A DNA stretch of 64,000 bases from assembly GCF_900129275.1 (NCBI RefSeq), contig NZ_FQUX01000002.1, forward strand, positions 437,795-501,794. Reading direction: 5' to 3'. How positions within the stretch are numbered: the stretch's first letter is position 1; each line of letters begins with the position of its first letter. The stretch comes from Arenibacter palladensis (lineage in GTDB: Bacteria; Bacteroidota; Bacteroidia; Flavobacteriales; Flavobacteriaceae). Positions 54,874 to 64,000 of this stretch are shown in pieces. The translations under genes and the position numbers were made by a program. The notes under the pieces were generated by a model. It saw only the letters and a list, made by a program, of their open reading frames with translations, was not told where the DNA came from and made no database searches.

Positions 54874-56157
54874 ATGAAGTCAATCTTATATAGCTTTGTA
54901 TTTGCGATACTAATACTTTCTTGTTCCTCTCCCAAGAAATCCGACCCAATAATTGCTGTAAATCAACCGGCCGAGTTTGAATCCCAAGAAGCAATATGGT
55001 TAATTTGGCCATCAACGGACCATAAGGAAGGGGAGTCCGTTGAACAAGTAACACTTGCCATTATTGAAGCCTTAGTTGGGAATATAGATATGGTAATAAC
55101 TTGTAAGGACAAAGAACTTTTAACCCAAGCCGAGGAATCCCTAAAAAAGTATTTTGGAGAAATTCCAAAACTTAAACTTCTGCAACTCCCCTCCGTGGAG
55201 ATCTGGGCACGGGACATGGGACCCATATTTGTTGAAACCAATCAAAACACATGGGCCATTGCCGACTTCAACTTTAATTCTTGGGGATATTCCGATACTT
55301 TGGACATAGATACAAAAACCGAGGAATTGTATGATGAAAGGGTTGCCAAACATTTTCAGCTACCCGTAATTTCCAGTACAATGATCAGTGAAGGGGGAAA
55401 TAGGGAGGTGAATGGCAAAGGTACCCTAATTACTACGGAAGCAGTAGAAATGGACAGAAATCCAGAAATGACCAAAGCGGATATGGAGAAGGAATACAAA
55501 AGGCTCTTGGGGGTTAAAAAGATAATCTGGTTAAAACAGGGTTTAGTGGAAGACGATCATACTTTCCGTGGCCCCATAACCACCGTAGACGGTGACAAAG
55601 CCTACACGGTAGTGACTACCAATGGTCATGTTGACGAATTTGCCCGCTTTGTAAATGATTCCACGATCCTTTTCGCTAAGGTGGACAGTGTAGATCTCGA
55701 AGATCCAATTGCCTTTGAAAACCACAAACGCATGGAGGAAAATTACCGAATATTGTCCAAAGCAACAGACCAGGACGGCAAGCCATTTACTATTGTCAGA
55801 ATGCCCCTACCCGGAACAATTTTTTCAAGTATGAATCCAGGGGATTATGTTTACGAGTACATTAAAACACTGGACTATACCAACGGTAGTACCTTTCCAA
55901 ACGGAGAGCCCATAAAAGTCATGGCGGCACTCAGCTACCTTAATTTCATTATAACCAACAAGGTGGTCATTGGACAGCGTTGTTGGAAAGAAGGCATGTC
56001 TAACGACTTGAAACTAAAGGATGAACAAGCTGCTCAGATTTTGCAATCCGTTTTTCCCGACCGAAAAATAGTCATGATCGATGCCCTTGCCGTTAATTTA
56101 GGTGGTGGGGGCATACATTGCATCAGTATGCACCAGCCCTTATTTTCTTCCAATTAG
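54874..56157 (+). CDS. Agmatine deiminase family lipoprotein (PAD_porph)
   Basis: A 427-residue exported protein with a lipobox (ILILSC, Cys about 17). It has the guanidine-modifying fold of agmatine and peptidyl-arginine deiminases: EAIWLIWPSTDHKEG, the substrate Asp region EIWARDMGPIFV (about 108-119), the catalytic His region VEDDHTFRGPI with GHVDEFARFV (about 250), and the catalytic Cys in GGGGIHCISMHQP (about 417). Agmatine deiminase is normally cytosolic, so an exported member may act on peptides or external agmatine. The length is larger than AguA. Confidence 0.9.
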   Translation: MKSILYSFVFAILILSCSSPKKSDPIIAVNQPAEFESQEAIWLIWPSTDHKEGESVEQVTLAIIEALVGNIDMVITCKDKELLTQAEESLKKYFGEIPKLKLLQLPSVEIWARDMGPIFVETNQNTWAIADFNFNSWGYSDTLDIDTKTEELYDERVAKHFQLPVISSTMISEGGNREVNGKGTLITTEAVEMDRNPEMTKADMEKEYKRLLGVKKIIWLKQGLVEDDHTFRGPITTVDGDKAYTVVTTNGHVDEFARFVNDSTILFAKVDSVDLEDPIAFENHKRMEENYRILSKATDQDGKPFTIVRMPLPGTIFSSMNPGDYVYEYIKTLDYTNGSTFPNGEPIKVMAALSYLNFIITNKVVIGQRCWKEGMSNDLKLKDEQAAQILQSVFPDRKIVMIDALAVNLGGGGIHCISMHQPLFSSN

Positions 56158-56523
56158 AGGTGTAACTACAGGCAACTTCCCAGTAAATATTACACTTTTG
56201 TTTCTTTGCCTCCTCTGTTGGCTTATATGGCACATCTGCCCACTATTAGGCCAGCTCGTGACATTAAAAGTATTCTAGATATATTCCAAAAAATAGCTCA
56301 AAACGTTTTGCTATAGAGTCAGCTTAAGACCTCTATATTGCCATGGTGTCCAAAAACACTACGGCCAAGAAAGGCATAACCAAGCTAACAGTCACAAATG
56401 ACTAGTCAACAGTGGTTGAAAAAAATAAAATTTATCAACTAAATCAACAAAATAATCGATCTAAATCGCTGTAAATCAGCAATTAATTACTTACCTTTTA
56501 CTTCAATTTAAACCATTGACTAT
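56158..56523. other. Gene-free gap
   Basis: A 366-bp AT-rich gap with no convincing gene, RNA or repeat. A 20-codon plus-strand frame from 56341 has no support. A weak TACCTTTT box near 56494 could be the promoter of the peptidase gene. Confidence 0.5.
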
Positions 56524-58596
56524 ATGAAAACAACTACCTCTTTATTCATTTTAATTTGCTTTTTAATCTTTGGATGTGCCGAGAAAGAAAAAGAAATGAC
56601 AGAAGTCAAAGTCCCAGATCTGGTAGACCGTGAACTATTTTTTGGGAACCCTGACAAAATACAGGTAAGGATTAGCCCTGACGGTAAATATTTTAGTTAT
56701 AGAGCCCCGGTCAACAACGTCATGAATATATGGGTGGCCCCTATAGAAAATCCGGAGAGCGCCCAGCCAATTACCAACGATACCTTGCGCGGGATACAGG
56801 CCTATCAATGGAGCTACAAATCAGGAAATATATTGTACGCGCAAGATAAGGGTGGTGATGAAAACTGGCATGTTCACTTAGTGGACGTGGAAAGCAAAAC
56901 GGATACTGACCTTACCCCACAGGAGGAGATTATAGGAGCTGATGGGAAACCGATTACAGACCCCAATACAGGGCAGATCGTGCGGCCAAGAGCGGATATT
57001 CTAAGCGTATCCAGGGAGAATCCAGAGGAAATACTAATCCAGATAAATAATTCGGACCCTTCCAATATGGATGTCTATAAAGTAGATTTGAATACCCACA
57101 AAATGAAGCTAGTATTGAAAGATGAATCTTTTTTACAGATTTTGCCCGATAACCTATACAATATCCGTCTGGCCACAAGGACTAATCCAGCTGGGGGCCA
57201 AATTGTTTACAAATACAATAATGGCAAGTGGGAGGAATATTTTAGGGTTCCACAAGAAGATATGCTTACGTTTGGTTTCTTTGGATTCGACAAAAACAAC
57301 CAGAACGCTTATATGATAGACAGCAGGGACAGGGACAAAGCGGCCCTGTACACCTTAAATCTGGAAACCGATGAAAAGAAAGTAATAGCGGAAAATGAAA
57401 AATCTGATATTGCCGATATTTTGGTGCATCCTACCACCTATGAAGTTGAGGCCTATGCCACCAATTATCTACGCAAGGAATGGGTACCATTGACCAAAGA
57501 AGCAAAGGGAAACCTGGATTATCTTAGTACATTTAAAGAGGGCGAATTAACTGTACATTTTAGATCTACGGATAATAACACTTGGATATTATCCTATGAT
57601 TCGCCACAGGAATATTTAAAATATTATAAGTATGACCTACAGGCGAAAAAAGCCGAATTCCTAGTTGCATCCAAACCTGAATTTGATGATGTGCCATTGG
57701 CGAATATGTACCCCGTTGAGATAGAGAGCAGGGATGGCTATAAATTGGTTTCCTACCTCACCATACCCCGAGAATTGGATGTTAATGGTAGAACCTCCAA
57801 ACCAGCACCAACCGTGTTGTTGGTCCATGGCGGACCTTGGGGTAGAGATAATTTTGGATTCAACGGTTTACACCAATGGTTGGCCAATAGGGGGTATGTA
57901 GTACTGAGCACTAATTTTAGGGGATCTATCGGCTTTGGGAAGAAATTTATCAATATTGCTGCCAAGGAATGGGCCGGTAAGATGCATGATGACCTAATAG
58001 ATGCCGTGGACTGGATGGTGGAAGAAAAAATTGCCGACAAGGAAAATGTAGCCATTATGGGAGGAAGTTATGGTGGTTATGCCACCTTGGTAGGCCTTAC
58101 CTATACACCAGATGTTTTTGCTTGCGGTGTGGACATTGTTGGCCCATCCAATCTTACAACCCTTCTCAACACAATTCCACCATATTGGAAATCGTTCCGT
58201 GATGTCTTTGTTCAGCACATTGGAGATCCGGATACCGAAGAAGGCCTCGCTTTACTTGAAGAACGCTCACCGTTAAACCGGGTAGACAGCATCATAAAAC
58301 CATTGCTGATAGGGCAGGGGGCGAATGATCCACGTGTTAAACAAGCAGAGGCCGATCAGATTGTCAAGGCTATGAACGAGAAACAAATTCCTGTAACCTA
58401 CGTACTTTACCCTGATGAGGGACATGGCTTTGCACGACCAGAAAATAATCTTTCGTTCTTTGCGGTTTCTGAGGCATTCCTTGCCCAACACATTGGTGGT
58501 AGATACCAGGATATTGGCGACGATTTTGAGGGTAGTAGTATTCAAATAATTGATTCGGGCAACTTGAACAGTTTAAAGACTCCAGAAGGAAAATAA
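56524..58596 (+). CDS. S9 family prolyl-oligopeptidase-like peptidase
   Basis: A 690-residue exported serine peptidase with a lipobox (LIFGC, Cys 18). The N-terminal 40-410 is the beta-propeller (VRISPDGKYFSYRAPVNNVM, then NWHVHLVDVESKTDTDLT). The C-terminal alpha/beta hydrolase has LLVHGGPWGRDNFGF, STNFRGSIGFGKKF, nucleophile S515 in GGSYGGYATL, Asp in GANDPRVKQAE (about 600) and His in DEGHGFARPEN (about 637). It cleaves short peptides in the periplasm or at the cell surface. It is a single-gene unit. Confidence 0.95.
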   Translation: MKTTTSLFILICFLIFGCAEKEKEMTEVKVPDLVDRELFFGNPDKIQVRISPDGKYFSYRAPVNNVMNIWVAPIENPESAQPITNDTLRGIQAYQWSYKSGNILYAQDKGGDENWHVHLVDVESKTDTDLTPQEEIIGADGKPITDPNTGQIVRPRADILSVSRENPEEILIQINNSDPSNMDVYKVDLNTHKMKLVLKDESFLQILPDNLYNIRLATRTNPAGGQIVYKYNNGKWEEYFRVPQEDMLTFGFFGFDKNNQNAYMIDSRDRDKAALYTLNLETDEKKVIAENEKSDIADILVHPTTYEVEAYATNYLRKEWVPLTKEAKGNLDYLSTFKEGELTVHFRSTDNNTWILSYDSPQEYLKYYKYDLQAKKAEFLVASKPEFDDVPLANMYPVEIESRDGYKLVSYLTIPRELDVNGRTSKPAPTVLLVHGGPWGRDNFGFNGLHQWLANRGYVVLSTNFRGSIGFGKKFINIAAKEWAGKMHDDLIDAVDWMVEEKIADKENVAIMGGSYGGYATLVGLTYTPDVFACGVDIVGPSNLTTLLNTIPPYWKSFRDVFVQHIGDPDTEEGLALLEERSPLNRVDSIIKPLLIGQGANDPRVKQAEADQIVKAMNEKQIPVTYVLYPDEGHGFARPENNLSFFAVSEAFLAQHIGGRYQDIGDDFEGSSIQIIDSGNLNSLKTPEGK

Positions 58597-58701
58597 TAGA
58601 CTACAAAACATTAACTAAAATGTAAATCTTAGTCCCAAGGTCCATAGGTATTATATTGCCGTATCCGGTAATAAAGGCGTCGCAGCTTATGAGACAAAAG
58701 T

Positions 58702-58747
58702 ACGAGCGTGACGCCTGCCTGAGGGCGAGGCAGGCTCCCGCCAGCCA
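58702..58747. repeat. Compound GC-rich repeat
   Basis: CGAGCGTGACG, then a 7-bp hairpin GCCTGCC (58713-58719) and GGCAGGC (58729-58735), then CTCCCGCCAGCC. It is the longest member of the islet repeat family, related to the 51471, 53688 and 60195 copies, and sits 3' of the peptidase gene. Confidence 0.75.
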
Positions 58748-58755
58748 AGGATATG

Positions 58756-60060
58756 CTATTTTGGCAAATATCCCTTAAACCTGATCAATTTATCATCATT
58801 TTGCAGATAAGTAATAGGTTTTGGATCTAACCAATCCACTATTTTATCCTTAATGGCGTAGGCAAAAAAGTGATTACCTGAGGGGTTATAATGACCAATG
58901 AAATACCGGTCCATATATTCATCCAAAGAAAGATTAAATTTTTTAAAATCGTCATGATGAACTTCATTCATATCAAAATAAGCATATCCATTATTGTTGA
59001 TAAAATCTATCATCTCCTGATCATAGCGCTTTTCCCCATTGACCATTGCCCTAAAAACATTTGTTGGGTCAAAATGCACCAACAGAAACTGCTTCCCGTT
59101 AGCTTTACAAAATTCATCGGTTTTTTTTAAAATGTATTTTGTGGCTTCAAAGGAATATTTATTTTTTAAAGCGTTGGAAGTACTCTTCATACTTTCTGTA
59201 CTGGAAAAATCAACCTCCGGTAATTCCAAGATATTTGCAAGTTTAGTTAGTCCTTCCACATCAACGTCAGAATTTACCATATCATAACTCATCAGATATA
59301 GTTGCAACATTAAATCATCTTTCAGATTGTTATACATGAATTCGGGATCCGTCATCTTGTACATATCCTCCTTAGTATTAATCCTGCTTTCTTTTTCCAC
59401 CAATTTTCCAGCATGGGTATCCATTTCAATATTGGACCAAAAATTACCGTGGAACATATACCCGCCATAATCATTCCAACGGGTATAATAAGAAGCGTAG
59501 CGACATCTAAAAACACTTCTAACATAATCGTCTCCCCACATATATAGAATTACGTATTTGGAGTTTTTATCCTCTTTTTCCCTTCTCACCAGCCTTCTAT
59601 AGGCCTGGTAAACTCCAAAACCACCCATTCCAAAATTCTGAATTGGTTCCCCAAGATGACCAGCAAGATATTCCTGCCAAGTTTCGGAATCGCTCACCTG
59701 ATGACAATGGGTAAAGCTATTGCCATAGGTATTTATCCTACAGGGCTTATCGACATATACGCTATTCGTTCTTTTACCGTCTTTCATTACAGTGGATAGG
59801 GTATAGCTATTATCAATTCCGTCATGCGGCATATAGTTTCCCAAAATATACCCTACCTCCGGATCAAACTGGGCCCAACTATCCTGATTCAAGAAAATAT
59901 CCAATTCCTCCTTGGGAACTGCACTTTTTTCTAGGTATTCTACATAGGATTTCTTTTCGCCCGGTTGGGTGCCGCCTAAAAGAAAATTTGGCAACATGGA
60001 CAATCCTCCGGCAGTCATTGCCGTAAATACATTAGATTTAATAAATTTTCTTCTGTCCAT
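58756..60060 (-). CDS. Tat-exported SGNH/GDSL-like hydrolase
   Basis: 434 residues. The start MDRRKFIKSNVFTAMTAGGL is a Tat-type signal (RRKFIK followed by a hydrophobic run). I chose the ATG at 60060, because the longer frame adds an N-terminus poor as a signal. An SGNH pattern is visible: nucleophile block INTYGNSFTHC (GNS in place of GDS), Gly block NFGMGGFGVYQAYRR, an oxyanion-like Asn region, and a C-terminal His in GHYNPSGNHFFAYAIKD. It could be an exported esterase or acetyl-modifying enzyme; the substrate is unknown. It stands alone between two GC-rich repeats. Confidence 0.75.
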   Translation of the reverse strand: MDRRKFIKSNVFTAMTAGGLSMLPNFLLGGTQPGEKKSYVEYLEKSAVPKEELDIFLNQDSWAQFDPEVGYILGNYMPHDGIDNSYTLSTVMKDGKRTNSVYVDKPCRINTYGNSFTHCHQVSDSETWQEYLAGHLGEPIQNFGMGGFGVYQAYRRLVRREKEDKNSKYVILYMWGDDYVRSVFRCRYASYYTRWNDYGGYMFHGNFWSNIEMDTHAGKLVEKESRINTKEDMYKMTDPEFMYNNLKDDLMLQLYLMSYDMVNSDVDVEGLTKLANILELPEVDFSSTESMKSTSNALKNKYSFEATKYILKKTDEFCKANGKQFLLVHFDPTNVFRAMVNGEKRYDQEMIDFINNNGYAYFDMNEVHHDDFKKFNLSLDEYMDRYFIGHYNPSGNHFFAYAIKDKIVDWLDPKPITYLQNDDKLIRFKGYLPK

Positions 60061-60194
60061 AGTCATTAATTTGAAATTACTTACAAAATCCAATTATCAC
60101 AGATAACCTTAATAATACCTTAATCTTCATTTAAATTAATGAATATAATTTGATTCTTGGGAAAAACAGCCTAATTAGCATCTCTTATCCGGGC

Positions 60195-60209
60195 CGAGCG
60201 TGACGCTCG
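60195..60209. repeat. GC-rich palindrome CGAGCGTGACGCTCG
   Basis: Identical to the core at 51471-51485 and followed by CGCCAGC. It is an isolated copy in the 60094-60362 gap, which otherwise holds only AT-rich sequence. Confidence 0.8.
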
Positions 60210-60362
60210 CGCCAGCAAGCGGTCAAACTATATGTAGTCAGGCAGGCTTGTAGCAGCAAGGGTTTTCAGGGGTTATTAACCGATAATATGATTTTTCAGT
60301 AATATTATTTAATTAAAAATCATTATATTAATTACACTTAATAATAATTAAAATCTATTGTT

Positions 60363-60602
60363 ATGGAAAAATTAATTTTGATTCCCTTCCCAGTTACAAA
60401 AGAAAATGTTGATGAAGTATTAAATGCACTTTTGGTAATTGACATTATAACTAAAACAGATTCTGACAGAAACTTAAATCAAGAATTAGTTGAATGGTTG
60501 AGGTTCATTAAAAAATTCCCGAACTCGAATTTTGACCCATCTAAAACGTTTAATGATTATATCTTAAAAACGAATGACAGAATTAAAACCTTTAATAATT
60601 AG
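60363..60602 (+). CDS. Small hypothetical protein
   Basis: 79 residues, acidic and helical, no signal (MEKLILIPFPVTKENVDEVL, then NLNQELVEWLRFIKKFPNS). The family is not recognised. The ATG follows an AT-rich leader with AATAATTAAAATC, and low GC content suggests acquired DNA. It is flanked by GC-rich repeats on both sides. Confidence 0.5.
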   Translation: MEKLILIPFPVTKENVDEVLNALLVIDIITKTDSDRNLNQELVEWLRFIKKFPNSNFDPSKTFNDYILKTNDRIKTFNN

Positions 60603-60708
60603 TTGTTTGGGGTTTTGGTCTAGATACACGCTAGCCCGAGCGTAAACAAGAGAAGGGCCAGCAAGGAGAGTTGCCACTTATATCAGGGACGTACAACGTA
60701 TAGCTTTC

Positions 60709-60740
60709 AACTTTGAACTTGGAACTTAGAACTTAGAACT
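60709..60740. repeat. Heptamer tandem repeat
   Basis: About 4.6 units of AACTTNG (AACTTTG, AACTTGG, AACTTAG, AACTTAG, AACT), ending 2 bases before the stop codon of the serine hydrolase gene. Confidence 0.85.
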
Positions 60741-60742
60741 GT

Positions 60743-62053
60743 TTATTCCAAATGCAACTGTACCAGATCATTACCGGTCTTCAATTGATGATAAGGGGTG
60801 ATTTCTCCAAAAATTTCCTTCACTATGGCATACAGATCAGGAATTACGGTTTTGGCAATTCTACTGTTGTTGCTCAATAGGACGCAGATACCTAGATCGG
60901 CTTCTGGATAAATGGCAATTTCATTTCTGTAGTTATTGACACTTCCGCCATGATGCCAAATGGTTTTTTCTTGGTCTGAATCCTTCTCCATAAATTTATG
61001 AATTCTCCAACCATAGCCGTAGTAAGAGGTTTTATGTCCTGGCCAATGTTGGTAATACTTACTTTCCCCCTTAATTTCTATAAATGGGGAAAAAGTCTCA
61101 GCAAGAGCAGATTTGCTCATCAATTCCGGGTTATTCCCAAGTAAAAACCGCATCCATTTGGCCATATCAACAGAGCTGGCACTAATGCCCCCCGCTGCAA
61201 TGGCGTTGTAATAATTGTTTGAAAGTGGCAATGTTCTCCAGCCGTTTCTTCTTTTGGAGTGTGGCATGGCCACATTTTCCATATGCGCCAAGGTTTCGTA
61301 ATCCATGGTGGTAGAACACATACCCAACGGATTAAAAAAAGTATTGGTCAACACCTCACTAATATCTTGTCCGGTTGCTTTTTGTATCATTTCCCCACAA
61401 AGTGCAAACATGGCATTCTGATAACTGTACATGGATCCCGGTTCACTGATAGGGGTTATTTCTTTAAAGCGTTCGGCGATAGCATGCAATGGCAGTCCGG
61501 CCTCCACAAGATTGGTATAACTATGATAAGGAGTACCAGCAGTATGCGATAAAATATTGGCCAAGGTTATTTTGTTGGTATTGTTTATATCACCAAATCT
61601 AAATTCCGGTATAAAATCACTTACCCTATCTTCCCAATGTAATTTACCTTCATCCTTTAGTTCGGCAGCCAATACTCCCGCAAACCCTTTGGAAAGGGAC
61701 CCTAATCTAAATATAGTACCTCCATCTACACGCTCGTCTCGATTGATGTTTCTTTTGCCGAATCCATCCGAAATCACAATAGAATCACCCTTTACTATAC
61801 TCACTCCCGCGCCTACAATATCCCCAGCCGAGATAGCTTTATCAAAATAGTCTTTGAGGGCCGCTTTCAATTCATCTTGGTGCCTTTTATAAAGTAGTTC
61901 TTCCTTGGCGGCCAATACATCTTTTAAATGATCGGTACTCGTAAGGGCAACCTTGGACCCGTTATCCGGGGCCGACATAAAGGCGTTTAAAACAAGGGTT
62001 ATTAGCGTTAGGACTAAAAGCGAAATTCCGATCCAGATTTTGCTTCTCTTCAT
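60743..62053 (-). CDS. Beta-lactamase-fold serine hydrolase (class C / AmpH-like)
   Basis: A 436-residue protein with an N-terminal membrane anchor or signal (about 6-25). All three class C motifs are visible: S119-L-S-K122 (FRLGSLSKGF), Y211-Q-N213 (MYSYQNAMF), and HHGG (IWHHGGSVNNYRNE, about 380). Members act as D-amino peptidases, esterases or penicillin-binding proteins, and the genuine antibiotic-degrading role is rare. It is a single gene on the minus strand. Length and motifs are complete. Confidence 0.92.
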   Translation of the reverse strand: MKRSKIWIGISLLVLTLITLVLNAFMSAPDNGSKVALTSTDHLKDVLAAKEELLYKRHQDELKAALKDYFDKAISAGDIVGAGVSIVKGDSIVISDGFGKRNINRDERVDGGTIFRLGSLSKGFAGVLAAELKDEGKLHWEDRVSDFIPEFRFGDINNTNKITLANILSHTAGTPYHSYTNLVEAGLPLHAIAERFKEITPISEPGSMYSYQNAMFALCGEMIQKATGQDISEVLTNTFFNPLGMCSTTMDYETLAHMENVAMPHSKRRNGWRTLPLSNNYYNAIAAGGISASSVDMAKWMRFLLGNNPELMSKSALAETFSPFIEIKGESKYYQHWPGHKTSYYGYGWRIHKFMEKDSDQEKTIWHHGGSVNNYRNEIAIYPEADLGICVLLSNNSRIAKTVIPDLYAIVKEIFGEITPYHQLKTGNDLVQLHLE

Positions 62054-62307
62054 GGGGGTGCAATTTTATTTATAATAAGACGGCTTAAATATAGGATGAT
62101 ATACTTAAATAACGGACGAAATGCACAAATTCTTATATATATTCCTTTTTTTTAACACTAATTTCTAACTTGTTAATACCCATTATTTGGTGATAAGCCA
62201 ATCCTTCAATAAGGCTAAGCAAATTACCAATTTAAATATACCATAGCCAACCACCTAAATAATTCTATATATTGTAGTGACTGATATTATTTCAAAACCT
62301 ATTCAAT

Positions 62308-62778
62308 ATGAAAAACCACCTATACCATACCACAGTACAATGGACGGGAAATGAAGGAAAAGGCACTTTGGATCCGAAATCCTATAATAGAAACCATGAA
62401 ATCTACTGTCCAGATAAATATAGTACAATAAAGGGATCGTCAGATGCCGCTTTCTCGGGGGACGGCAAAAGATATAATCCAGAAGACTTATTGGTTTCCT
62501 CCATCTCGGCCTGTCATATGCTTTGGTATCTTCATTTATGTGCAATAAACAAAATAGTGGTCACGGAATATACCGATAAGGCTGTTGGCCTAATGGTGGA
62601 AACATCCAATGGCAGTGGAAGATTTAAGGAAGTTACACTTAACCCTTTTATCAAGATAACGGAGGCCCATTTGATCCAGAAGGCGATTCAATTGCATTCG
62701 GAGGCCCATGCAATGTGCTTTATAGCCAATTCCTGCAATTTCAAAATCAATCATAAACCCACAATTACGGTTGAATAA
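62308..62778 (+). CDS. OsmC family protein
   Basis: 156 residues. It has the OsmC/Ohr fold, with LLVSSISACHMLWYLHLCA (about 62-80) holding the first conserved Cys and HAMCFIANSCNF (about 132-143) the second, in the pattern of thiol-dependent peroxidases. It probably reduces organic hydroperoxides in the cytosol. It starts 254 bases after the divergent serine hydrolase gene and precedes an esterase gene by 45 bases. Confidence 0.9.
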   Translation: MKNHLYHTTVQWTGNEGKGTLDPKSYNRNHEIYCPDKYSTIKGSSDAAFSGDGKRYNPEDLLVSSISACHMLWYLHLCAINKIVVTEYTDKAVGLMVETSNGSGRFKEVTLNPFIKITEAHLIQKAIQLHSEAHAMCFIANSCNFKINHKPTITVE

Positions 62779-62823
62779 TAATTTCAACTTATATTTGGGA
62801 GGCCATGTAAAGACAACATCCAC

Positions 62824-63651
62824 ATGATCAATAAAATATTTTCCCTTACCATTGTGCTTATTTTCATGCTATCTGTAAGTTATGGGCAGGACAAAAACGA
62901 AAGGACCCAATTTTTCCCAAAAGAAGAACTGTCGGTAAATAATATTCCCGATAAGGAAAATATATGGGTTTTTATCCTTGCCGGACAATCCAATATGGCC
63001 GGTAGAGGGTTAGTGGAACCTCAGGATACCGTTCCCAACAATAGGGTATATGCCCTGAACGGGAAAGGAAATATCATCATTGCCAAAGAGCCCCTACATT
63101 TTTATGAACCATCAATGGCAGGCTTGGATAGTGGTCTTTCTTTCGGTAAATCCCTCATTAAACATATCCCGGACAGTATATCGGTACTGTTGGTGCCCAC
63201 AGCGGTAGGGGGAAGCTCAATTTCGCAATGGTTAAACGATTCCATCCATAGGGAGGTAAAACTATTTTCCAATTTCAAAAGAATGGCAGAATTGGGTATG
63301 CAATACGGCACGGTAAAAGGGATTCTATGGCATCAGGGCGAAAGTGATGCCAAAACCAAGGAGGCTCCATTGTACCAAAGTAAATTATCGGAATTGATCT
63401 ATCAGTTCAGAAAGGTAGTCGGGAACCAAGAGATGACCGTTGTAATAGGACAACTAGGCAGTTATTCCACCAATCCCTTATGGTCCAAGATCAATGACCA
63501 TATAAAATACTATGTATCCACCGATCCGAATTCAGGGATGATCAATACCCAGGACCTAAAGGACAAAGGCGATAAGGTGCACTTCGATTCCAAAGCGCAG
63601 CGAGCTCTAGGCGAAAGGTATGCCAATGAATTTATTAAATTACAGCATTAG
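62824..63651 (+). CDS. Carbohydrate esterase, sialate O-acetylesterase (CE6/SASA) type
   Basis: A 275-residue secreted protein with a signal peptide (cleavage near SYGQ, about 20). The SGNH-type blocks are WVFILAGQSNMAGRG (nucleophile Ser, about 50-58), VPTAVGGSSISQWL, LWHQGESDA (about 175-183) and the final Asp-x-x-His in DKGDKVHFDSKAQRALG (His about 256). It removes acetyl groups from glycans. There is no SusC/D pair next to it, so it is an isolated exported esterase here. Confidence 0.9.
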   Translation: MINKIFSLTIVLIFMLSVSYGQDKNERTQFFPKEELSVNNIPDKENIWVFILAGQSNMAGRGLVEPQDTVPNNRVYALNGKGNIIIAKEPLHFYEPSMAGLDSGLSFGKSLIKHIPDSISVLLVPTAVGGSSISQWLNDSIHREVKLFSNFKRMAELGMQYGTVKGILWHQGESDAKTKEAPLYQSKLSELIYQFRKVVGNQEMTVVIGQLGSYSTNPLWSKINDHIKYYVSTDPNSGMINTQDLKDKGDKVHFDSKAQRALGERYANEFIKLQH

Positions 63652-64000
63652 CCATAATTTGGCGTATAACAAACCATTTGACCCTTGTTTGCCAACTTTA
63701 TTATTTCCTACTCCAAAAACCTATATCAGGAGGTCAGCACATAAATGGCCCAAGCGACGCAAAAAGCACAATAGAGATAAAATAAAAATTCGTTTAATGT
63801 AGTATTTTCCTTCATAGGATTGGGTTTATATATAAAACCCCAAAATGAAGGGAAAAGGATTTTGCCTCCCATGTATGGAACATAATTTCGACAACATGAC
63901 CCCAATTCGGATGAAGGGTCAAAATCATCTATGAAAGTAAAATCCTACAAAACCACAAAACCTAGAAAGGCAACTGTTTACCGATGATTTCTTGATCTTA
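63652..64000. other. Gene-free end of window
   Basis: No convincing gene in these 349 bases. An imperfect palindrome around 63824-63847 (TTGGGTTTATATATAAAACC) may be a terminator or part of the next gene's upstream region. Confidence 0.4.

Noticed and set aside
56341-56403. Short Lys- and Thr-rich frame in the gap after the agmatine deiminase gene
   Set aside because: Twenty codons, no leader, no similarity visible; probably chance.
63620-63802. 60-residue ORF at the window end
   Set aside because: It overlaps the end of the esterase gene in another frame and is basic, low-complexity sequence.

Overview
The window is chromosomal DNA of a marine-type member of the Flavobacteriaceae (Bacteroidota). 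The signs are AT-rich coding sequence, a SusC/SusD pair with a hybrid two-component sensor, Bacteroidota-type lipoprotein signals, promoter-like TTG/TAnnTTTG boxes, a Bacteroides-type tyrosine recombinase with RteC, and the order ftsK - lolA - lptF - ribB. Arenibacter, Maribacter or Zobellia-like genera would fit, but the sequence does not name the genus.

Layout: (1) About 1-5.1 kb is the end of an integrated element. It holds a PLP acyltransferase/GNAT fusion cut by the window edge, RteC, a small winged-helix-like ORF, a tyrosine recombinase with repeated GGTGCGTA boxes upstream, and tRNA-Ser(UGA) as the likely target. (2) 5.2-7.9 kb: TauE-type exporter, nitroreductase and DegT aminotransferase. 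(3) 7.9-22.6 kb is a polysaccharide utilisation locus: DUF1080 protein, SusC, SusD, GH115-like and GH92 lipoproteins, and an HTCS regulator. The enzyme pair suggests a glucuronic-acid-bearing alpha-mannan. (4) 22.8-36.5 kb is core: ribB, lptF/G, lolA, ftsK, dgkA, two peroxiredoxins with a thioredoxin, an NhaC antiporter, a methionine gamma-lyase-like enzyme divergent from an Lrp regulator, lpd and a CDGSH protein. (5) 36.5-50.2 kb is mostly core on the plus strand: acyltransferase, flavin reductase, pabB, alpha/beta hydrolase, tilS, dsbD, CocE/NonD hydrolase, penicillin acylase and yifB.

(6) 50.2-54.8 kb is the most unusual part, a repeat-rich accessory islet between yifB and an agmatine deiminase gene. 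It contains a DUF559 endonuclease gene whose two ends lie in palindromic terminal inverted repeats, with a second partial copy of its start region alongside. It also contains two successive modules, each running repeat A - gene(s) in inverted GTTRGCTRTA repeats - gene(s) - repeat B. The A copies (124 bp) and B copies (103 bp) have equal lengths and about 92-94% identity, but the genes between them are unrelated. This looks like a cassette-swapping or modular insertion system. A GC-rich repeat family (CGAGCGTGACGCTCG and relatives) is scattered from here to about 60.2 kb. (7) 54.9-63.7 kb carries exported enzymes: agmatine deiminase family lipoprotein, S9 peptidase, Tat-exported SGNH-like protein, beta-lactamase-fold serine hydrolase, OsmC protein and a CE6-like acetylesterase.

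All family assignments come from reading motifs and overall sequence character. No database search was run.
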